DNA from: Chloroflexota bacterium
GTDB lineage: Bacteria > Chloroflexota > Dehalococcoidia > Lucifugimonadales > UBA1127
DNA length: 6,448 nt
Direction of reading: 5' to 3'
Assembly (NCBI GenBank): GCA_028873745.1
Contig: JAPPNT010000045.1
Location: forward strand, 9,939-16,386
A program made the translations under genes and the position numbers. Under the pieces are notes generated by a model, which saw nothing but the letters and a program-made list of their open reading frames with translations, had not been told where the DNA came from and did not search any database. Shown here in pieces: positions 1 through 4,099 of the stretch; positions within the stretch are counted from its first letter, which is position 1; every line of letters starts with the position of its first letter.

Positions 1-100
1 GGTTGGTGGTGGGGGGGGGGGGGGGGGGGGGGGGGGGGCTGGCCGCCGGGGGGGGGGGGGTTTTGGGGTTTTCCCCGCCGGTGGGGGGGGGGGGCGGCGG
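1..100. other. Poly-G low-complexity contig end, probably a sequencing or assembly artefact
   Basis: This stretch is almost only G, with uninterrupted runs of 28 (11-38), 13 (48-60) and 12 (83-94) bases, broken by short pieces such as TTTTGGGGTTTTCCCC. It starts exactly where a conserved moxR coding sequence should continue and replaces the codons for the sensor-1 region. The rest of the window shows nothing like it. Two-colour short-read chemistry is known to yield spurious G at signal loss, so a corrupted read end is the simplest reading. A real G-rich (G-quadruplex-like) element inserted in moxR is possible but much less likely. Confidence 0.75.
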
Positions 101-530
101 GCCGGGCCTCGCCCTCGGCGGTCACCTGCTTCTCCTCCATTGCTTCAAGGAGCGCGGACTGGGTGCGGGGCGTCGCGCGGTTGATCTCGTCCGCTAGGAG
201 GACCTGCGTGAAGACGGGGCCGGGGCGGAAGGAGAACTCGGCGTTGCGCTGGTCGAAGATGTAGGAGCCGGTGATGTCCGAGGGCAGCAGGTCCGGCGTG
301 AACTGCACTCGCCGGAAGGTGCAGCCGAGGGAGCGGGCCATGGTGCGGGCCAGCATCGTCTTGCCGATGCCGGGCACGTCCTCAATCAGCACGTGCCCGT
401 TGCAGAGGATGGCGACGAGCAGGAGTTCAGTGGCTTCCCGCTTGCCGACCATGACTCGCTCGACCTGGGCGTGCAGCCGCTGGGCGGCTTCCGCAATCGC
501 ATCAACGTTGACACTCCGGATTGTCGTCAC
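3..530 (-). CDS. MoxR-family AAA+ ATPase, N-terminal part, cut off by the contig edge
   Basis: MoxR ATPases use ATP to remodel or insert cofactors into partner complexes, often in the cell envelope; the substrate here is unknown. I translated this frame by hand from a GTG at 528-530. Residues 49-60 read IEDVPGIGKTML (Walker A, K57), residues 75-92 hold the family segment QFTPDLLPSDITGSYIFD, and VLLADEINRA (110-119) is Walker B with D114 and E115. PRTQSALLEAMEEKQVT follows, typical of MoxR. Reliable homology stops near residue 144 (about position 99). The family then expects a proline-rich turn, a sensor-1 segment with TQNP, an arginine finger and a lid domain, but here the frame enters poly-C codons (poly-G on the plus strand), so only about 45% of a usual ~320-residue protein is readable. 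The start is 19 bases after the hflC stop, which suggests co-transcription and possible translational coupling. Family call very secure; the exact start is likely but GTG-dependent. Confidence 0.9.
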   Translation of the reverse strand, partial: MTTIRSVNVDAIAEAAQRLHAQVERVMVGKREATELLLVAILCNGHVLIEDVPGIGKTMLARTMARSLGCTFRRVQFTPDLLPSDITGSYIFDQRNAEFSFRPGPVFTQVLLADEINRATPRTQSALLEAMEEKQVTAEGEARPAAPPPHRRGKPQNPPPPGGQPPPPPPPPPHHQ

Positions 531-539
531 GATTGTGCA

Positions 540-548
540 CCTACCCTC
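540..548 (-). promoter_or_regulatory. Ribosome binding site deciding the moxR GTG start
   Basis: On the minus strand GAGGGTAGG lies 9 bases before the GTG at 528-530 (counted from the last AGG). It supports this GTG over the next in-frame start, an ATG at residue 27 (MVGK), which would cut into the conserved N-terminal helix of MoxR proteins. The site sits partly in the last codons of hflC. Confidence 0.55.
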
Positions 549-549
549 T

Positions 550-1437
550 TCATTCTCCCCTAGCCGTGGCCAAGAAACGGAACAGAGCGGCTTCAGAGTC
601 CAGGACGATGGTGTCGTTGTTGTTCAGGAGCTTCTGATAGGCCTCGAGGCTGCGGAGGAAGGTATAGAACTCCGGGTCCTGCTGGAGGGCCTCGGCGAAG
701 ATCTGGATGGACTGACCCTCGGCGGCACCGCGAATCTCCAGCGCCTCACGCTCGGCATTCGCGAGGATCTCCGCCACGTCCCTGTCCGCTCCCGATTGAA
801 TTTCCAGCTTTGTGCGCTCACCCTCGGCGCGCTCCTGATTGGCGACCCGCCTGCGTTCAGCGTTCATGCGGTCAAAGACTGAGGTGGCGATGGTGGCGGG
901 GAAATCAGCCCGCTTGATGCGCACGTCGACGATTTCGATGCCTAGCCCCCTGCCGGCCTCGCCGCTGGTGGCCGCAATCTGCTGGGAAGCCAGCGTCACC
1001 CGCTCCATAACCTGTTCACGGGTCTCAGAGATGATGTCAGTCTGGTTGTCGCGGGCGACCTCCTTGTTGAGCTCAGACGTGACGATGTCGCCAACCTTGG
1101 GCCCAGCCTCCGTGAGGTCAAGGAGGTTCTGAAGGAACAGGAGCGGGTCCGTGATTCGGTACCGGGCGTAGGCGTCTATGACGAGGTTCTTCTTGTCCAA
1201 CGTGATGAAGTTGGCCGGCGGCACGTCGAAACGCTGGAGCCGGTTGTCGAACTTAATGGCGGTCTGGATGAAGGGGATCTTGGTCTTGAGACCCGGGGTG
1301 GTGTAGCTTTGCTGGAACTCACCGAACTGGGTGACGACAGCGTATTCAGTTGCGTCAACGATGAAGAAGCTCTGAGAGACGACGATGAGCGCAGCCGCGA
1401 TGAACGCGATAATTCCGTAGAAGAATCCAGCCTTCAT
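550..1437 (-). CDS. hflC: HflC, SPFH-domain modulator of FtsH protease
   Basis: HflC forms with HflK a large membrane-anchored ring complex that encloses FtsH and limits its access to membrane substrates. The 295-residue product has a single N-terminal membrane segment (about residues 5-26, FFYGIIAFIAAALIVVSQSF) that leaves the SPFH/band-7 domain on the extracytoplasmic side. The SPFH domain covers about 27-190 (EYAVVTQFGE near 31-40, RYRITDP at 92-98). Residues 171-242 carry the most diagnostic HflC stretch, from DVRIKRADFP through MNAERRRVANQERAEGE to a long charged coiled coil ending ALEIRGAAEGQ. The C-terminal part has DPEFYTFLRSLEAYQKLL (254-271), again typical. Length is slightly below the E. 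coli protein (334), as in many phyla. The ATG shares its A with the TAA of hflK (TAATG), indicating translational coupling and 1:1 supply of the two partners. Stop is TGA. Confidence 0.96.
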   Translation of the reverse strand: MKAGFFYGIIAFIAAALIVVSQSFFIVDATEYAVVTQFGEFQQSYTTPGLKTKIPFIQTAIKFDNRLQRFDVPPANFITLDKKNLVIDAYARYRITDPLLFLQNLLDLTEAGPKVGDIVTSELNKEVARDNQTDIISETREQVMERVTLASQQIAATSGEAGRGLGIEIVDVRIKRADFPATIATSVFDRMNAERRRVANQERAEGERTKLEIQSGADRDVAEILANAEREALEIRGAAEGQSIQIFAEALQQDPEFYTFLRSLEAYQKLLNNNDTIVLDSEAALFRFLATARGE

Positions 1438-2549
1438 TACTGCGTCCCTCCCTGCGTCTGCGTCTGCGGCTGTTGCCCCTGCAGCGAGTCCAAGGGCAGG
1501 AACTGGAGGAGGTCTCCGCCTGTATCGTTGTCAATGATGAACTTCTTCACGTCCGGCAGGATGCGTTCCATGGCCTCCAGGTAGAGCCGCTCCCGGGTAA
1601 CGTCCTCCGCCTGGGAGTACTCCGCCAAAATTGCGAGGAACTCGGCGGCACGCCCTTCGGCATCGTTGATGCGCCGGGCCTCAAAGGCGCGGGCCTCGTT
1701 CAGGATACGCTCGGCGTTACCGCGGGCCCTGGGTATGATGTCGTTGGCGTAGGCTTCGGCCTCGTTGCGGAGCCGCACCCGGTCCTCCTGGGCGCGGACC
1801 ACGTCGTCGAAGGCGTCCTGGACCTGCTCGGGGGCTTTCACCGGCTGCAACTGCACCTGCTCAATGAAGATGCCGGACTCGTACGCGTTGAGCAAACGGG
1901 TCATGCCGTCCTTGACTTCCTGCTCGATGACGGCGCGCTCGGCAGTCAGGACGTCGTCAATGGGGCGGCTGCCGACAACGCCGCGCAGTGCGACCTCCGC
2001 CACGTCCTTGAGGGTGCGTCCGTCCGGCCTATCGCCGATCATGCGGTCGGGTTCCCCAGGGTCGCGGACCTTGAGGAGGAAATCGCTGATGCTGGAGACG
2101 CGATAGAGCACCACCATTTCCACGTCGACGATGTTCTCGTCACCCGTGATCATGAGGGCCTCGACCGGGTCGGTGCGGACGGCGCCGTTGGGCAGGCTGC
2201 GGAAGCCGACCTCCATGCGCCGGACCTGCGTCACCTTAACAGTGTCATGCCGGGCGATGGGCGCCGGGGGGCGCCAGTGCAGGCCCTGGTTGGAAATGCC
2301 GGTGACACGGCCGAACTGGCGGACGAGGGCCTGCTCGTCGGGTTCGACGGTGTAGAAGCCGGTGGCGAGCCAGACGAGCAGGGCGATGATGAGCGCGCCG
2401 AAGAAGAAGAATGAAGCACGCTTTCCACCGCCGGCGACACCACCGCCGCCACCACCACCAAACCGGGACGACCAATCACTGAAGCGTTCGCGCCCCTGCC
2501 TAAACAGGCGCTCCCACTCCTCTCCTGAGCTTCCGCCGGGACGTTGCAT
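1437..2549 (-). CDS. hflK: HflK, SPFH-domain modulator of FtsH protease
   Basis: HflK is the partner of HflC in the FtsH-regulating membrane complex. The 370-residue product has a short polar cytoplasmic tail (1-46) with a run of seven glycines (31-37) encoded by GGN repeats, then one membrane segment (about 47-66, FFFFGALIIALLVWLATGFY). The SPFH domain follows from TVEPDEQALVRQFGRV (67-82) to about 250; family marks are GLHWRPPAPI (89-98), EALMITGDENIVDVE (130-144) and QLQPVKAPEQVQDAFDDV (233-250). Residues 251-310 are the charged coiled coil (EAEAYANDIIPRARGNAERI), and ERLYLEAMERIL (320-331) is a typical HflK C-terminal motif; the tail is Q/T rich. Compared from memory with E. coli HflK there are about 11-13 extra residues near 163-180 (PGEPDRMIGDRPDG). 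The ATG has AAGGAG five bases upstream. It overlaps hflC by one base and lies 100 bases downstream of hisS. Confidence 0.96.
   Translation of the reverse strand: MQRPGGSSGEEWERLFRQGRERFSDWSSRFGGGGGGGVAGGGKRASFFFFGALIIALLVWLATGFYTVEPDEQALVRQFGRVTGISNQGLHWRPPAPIARHDTVKVTQVRRMEVGFRSLPNGAVRTDPVEALMITGDENIVDVEMVVLYRVSSISDFLLKVRDPGEPDRMIGDRPDGRTLKDVAEVALRGVVGSRPIDDVLTAERAVIEQEVKDGMTRLLNAYESGIFIEQVQLQPVKAPEQVQDAFDDVVRAQEDRVRLRNEAEAYANDIIPRARGNAERILNEARAFEARRINDAEGRAAEFLAILAEYSQAEDVTRERLYLEAMERILPDVKKFIIDNDTGGDLLQFLPLDSLQGQQPQTQTQGGTQ
1446..1452 (-). promoter_or_regulatory. Strong Shine-Dalgarno for hflC inside the end of hflK
   Basis: GGGAGGG on the minus strand lies 8 bases before the hflC ATG and inside the last codons of hflK. 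Together with the TAATG stop/start overlap it supports reinitiation or coupled translation and fixes the hflC start. Confidence 0.65.
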
Positions 2550-2649
2550 AGGCGCTCCTTATTCACGAAACGGCTGAGTGAAGAGTCCGGCAGGTGAAAG
2601 GAATCTCAGTCTAGGATACACGAACGCCAATGGGGTGGGTAGCGTTCCA
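2550..2649 (-). promoter_or_regulatory. hisS-hflK spacer with a weak promoter candidate for hflKC-moxR
   Basis: The 100-base gap is long enough for a separate promoter. Read on the minus strand, TTGGCG (2625-2630, 4 of 6 to the -35 consensus) is 17 bases from GAGATT (2602-2607, only 3 of 6 to -10). No inverted repeat followed by a T-run is seen, so there is no visible terminator after hisS and read-through from hisS is equally possible. Low confidence in the hexamers; the spacer itself is certain. Confidence 0.22.
2555..2560 (-). promoter_or_regulatory. Shine-Dalgarno of hflK
   Basis: AAGGAG on the minus strand with five bases to the ATG at 2547-2549. It rules out the ATG in another frame at 2564-2566, which lies upstream of this site. 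Confidence 0.6.
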
Positions 2650-3915
2650 CTACCGCCGGTTCAGCGCGGTCGCCACTTCATCCAGCGGAGTCTCGCGCTG
2701 CTCGCCTGAGTCCATGGTTTTGACCTGGACGGCGCCGGCGGCGACCTCGGCGTCTCCGAGGACGAGGGTGTAACGGGCGTTGAGGGCGGAGGCGTGGCGC
2801 ATCTGGCCCCGGAGGCTGCGGCCGGGCTGGGCGAGGACGACGCTGAGGCCCGCCTGCCGGAGGTCCGAGGCGAGGCGGACGGCGATGGCCGGAGCGGCGT
2901 CGCCGAGGCTGACGATGACGGCGTCGACGGCGGAGGACTCGACCGGCGCAGCGGCCTCCTGGCGCTTCACGTTCAGGATCAAACGCTCCAGCCCGGAGCC
3001 GAAGCCGATGCCGGGCGTGGGGCGGCCGCCGAGCTGCTCGATGAGGCCGTCATAGCGGCCGCCGCCGAGAACGACGCTCTGGGCGCCCTCCTCGGGTGGG
3101 AGGATCTCGAAGACAGTGCGGGTGTAGTAGTCGAGGCCGCGCACGAGGGTGGGGTTGATGAAGTAGGGGATGCCGAGGGCGTCGAGGTAGCGCCGGAGCT
3201 TCGTGAAGTGGTCATCGCAGTCGGCGCAGAGGAGGTCGGTCATGCGCGGGGCGGAAGCGACGAGGTCCTGGCAGGCGAAGTCGGTGCGCTTGCAGTCGAG
3301 CATGCGGAGGGGGTTGCGGTCGTAGCGCATGCGGCAGTCGGGGCAGGCTTCGCCAAGGCGGGGGGTGTAGTGGTCCTTGAGGGCGGCGAGGTAGTCGGGC
3401 CGGCAGGCTGGGTCGCCAATGCTGTTGACGGCGAGGGAGAGGCCCTTGAGGCCGAGGGCCTGGGTGAAGCGCCAGCCGAGGTCGATGACCTCCGCGTCGA
3501 CGGAGGGGTCGCCGTCGCCGATGGCCTCCACGCCGAACTGGTGGTGCTGTCGGAGACGGCCGGCCTGGGGGCGCTCGTAGCGGAAGATTGGGCAGAAGTA
3601 GTGCATGCGCACGGGCTGGGGGAGGTTGTGCATGCCGTGCTCTAGGTAGGCTCGGCAGACGGGGGCGGTGCCCTCCGGGCGCAGGGTGATCTCCTCGCCG
3701 CTGCGGTCGGGGAAGGTGTAGGTCTCCTTCTCGACGATGTCGGTGCCCTCGCCGACACCGCGCTGGAAGAGGCCGGCGTGCTCAAAGACGGGGGTGTCGA
3801 TGCGGCCATAGCCGAAGCGGCGGGCCTGCTCCTGCGCGACTGCGGTGACGTACTCCCACCAGGGCTGGTCGTCAGGGAGCCTGTCCTGGGTGCCCCTGGG
3901 AAGACGGAACTGCAC
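2650..3915 (-). CDS. hisS: Histidyl-tRNA synthetase (class II)
   Basis: HisRS activates histidine with ATP and charges tRNA-His in the cytoplasm. The 421 residues match the usual bacterial length and order. MQFRLPRGTQD opens the catalytic core; EEITLRPEGTAPVCRAY (74-90) and the motif-2 loop FRYERPQAGRLRQHHQFG (111-128) bind ATP and the acceptor end. The insertion domain has a cysteine set (C191, C194, C208, C230, C233; CPDC, RNPLRMLDCK, CADC) as in many bacterial HisRS. LVRGLDYYTRTVFE (257-270) is the histidine-A motif with catalytic R259, GGGRYDGL (284-291) is histidine-B, and GIGFGSGLERLIL (302-314) is motif 3 with R311. The anticodon-binding domain occupies about 330-421. The start is GTG (3913-3915), preceded by AAGGAG five bases upstream; stop TAG. 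In motif 2 a His (124) takes the place where E. coli HisRS has Phe. It is the promoter-proximal gene of the minus-strand group and divergent from rel. Confidence 0.97.
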   Translation of the reverse strand: MQFRLPRGTQDRLPDDQPWWEYVTAVAQEQARRFGYGRIDTPVFEHAGLFQRGVGEGTDIVEKETYTFPDRSGEEITLRPEGTAPVCRAYLEHGMHNLPQPVRMHYFCPIFRYERPQAGRLRQHHQFGVEAIGDGDPSVDAEVIDLGWRFTQALGLKGLSLAVNSIGDPACRPDYLAALKDHYTPRLGEACPDCRMRYDRNPLRMLDCKRTDFACQDLVASAPRMTDLLCADCDDHFTKLRRYLDALGIPYFINPTLVRGLDYYTRTVFEILPPEEGAQSVVLGGGRYDGLIEQLGGRPTPGIGFGSGLERLILNVKRQEAAAPVESSAVDAVIVSLGDAAPAIAVRLASDLRQAGLSVVLAQPGRSLRGQMRHASALNARYTLVLGDAEVAAGAVQVKTMDSGEQRETPLDEVATALNRR

Positions 3916-3920
3916 GGGGG

Positions 3921-3926
3921 CTCCTT
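3921..3926 (-). promoter_or_regulatory. Shine-Dalgarno deciding the hisS GTG start
   Basis: AAGGAG (within GGAAGGAG) on the minus strand, five bases before the GTG at 3913-3915. The start gives the standard HisRS N-terminus (MQFRLPRGTQD), so the non-ATG start is well supported. Confidence 0.7.
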
Positions 3927-3955
3927 CCGTTCATAGCGTATTGATACTCCATGCC

Positions 3956-3984
3956 AGCATACCGTAGGGGTATTGAAGCGTAAA
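3956..3984 (-). promoter_or_regulatory. Candidate promoter for hisS
   Basis: On the minus strand TTTACG (3979-3984, 4 of 6 to -35) is exactly 17 bases from TATGCT (3956-3961, 4 of 6 to -10). Transcription would begin near 3949 and leave a leader of about 34 bases with the Shine-Dalgarno. An inverted repeat ATACC/GGTAT (3959-3963 and 3969-3973) overlaps the -10 and spacer and could be an operator. No T-box leader features are present. This is an eye match only. Confidence 0.3.
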
Positions 3985-4007
3985 GCGACATTTAGTCGTC
4001 CTGCATA

Positions 4008-4036
4008 CTGGCCAAACGTCTCAATCGTGATAGACT
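4008..4036 (+). promoter_or_regulatory. Candidate extended -10 promoter for rel
   Basis: TGATAGACT (4028-4036) fits an extended -10 (TG, one base, then TAGACT, 4 of 6). The -35 at 17 bases (CTGGCC, 4008-4013) matches only 3 of 6, as is common for extended -10 promoters. Initiation would be near 4043, just inside the GTGACA repeat cluster, leaving a leader of roughly 57 bases before the ATG at 4100. Confidence 0.3.
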
Positions 4037-4037
4037 T

Positions 4038-4053
4038 AGTGACAAGAGTCACA
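4038..4053 (+). promoter_or_regulatory. CRP/FNR-family-like palindromic operator upstream of rel
   Basis: AGTGACAAGAGTCACA matches the CRP-type consensus TGTGA-N6-TCACA at 9 of 10 defined positions (the first base is A instead of T). It lies just downstream of the candidate rel -10, a position where binding would be expected to hinder initiation. The bound protein is unknown; no CRP-family gene is in the window. The match is seen directly; the function is inferred. Confidence 0.4.
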
Positions 4054-4078
4054 GCGTGACAATGGTTATGGTGTGACA
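4039..4078 (+). repeat. Three GTGACA direct repeats at exact 17-bp spacing
   Basis: GTGACA occurs at 4039, 4056 and 4073, so the starts are 17 bases apart twice. An inverted copy GTCAC lies at 4048-4052, giving palindromes GTGAC-N4-GTCAC (4039-4052) and GTCAC-N3-GTGAC (4048-4060). The third copy contains the GTG that would be the upstream alternative start of rel, which suggests the region is control sequence rather than coding. Confidence 0.55.
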
Positions 4079-4088
4079 GTAGTTGCGG

Positions 4089-4097
4089 GCAGGTGGG
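4089..4097 (+). promoter_or_regulatory. Ribosome binding site favouring the ATG start of rel
   Basis: GCAGGTGGG precedes the ATG at 4100-4102; AGGTGG ends three bases before it, a short but acceptable spacing. The in-frame GTG at 4073 has no purine-rich Shine-Dalgarno upstream. This and the family N-terminus (MAVELSDLLDKASTYL) favour 4100. Confidence 0.45.
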
Positions 4098-4099
4098 AC

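Noticed and set aside
3..197. Plus-strand glycine-rich frame at the left edge
   Set aside because: Created by the poly-G artefact and the opposite strand of moxR.
1473..2414. Plus-strand frame of 313 codons opposite hflK
   Set aside because: Mirrors hflK codons in GC-rich DNA; no family resemblance, and hflK is unmistakable.
2794..3645. Plus-strand frame of 283 codons opposite hisS
   Set aside because: Ala/Glu/Gly/Val-rich antisense shadow of hisS without any motif.
3916..4072. T-box leader upstream of hisS
   Set aside because: The spacer is too short and lacks the conserved T-box sequence and an antiterminator/terminator pair.
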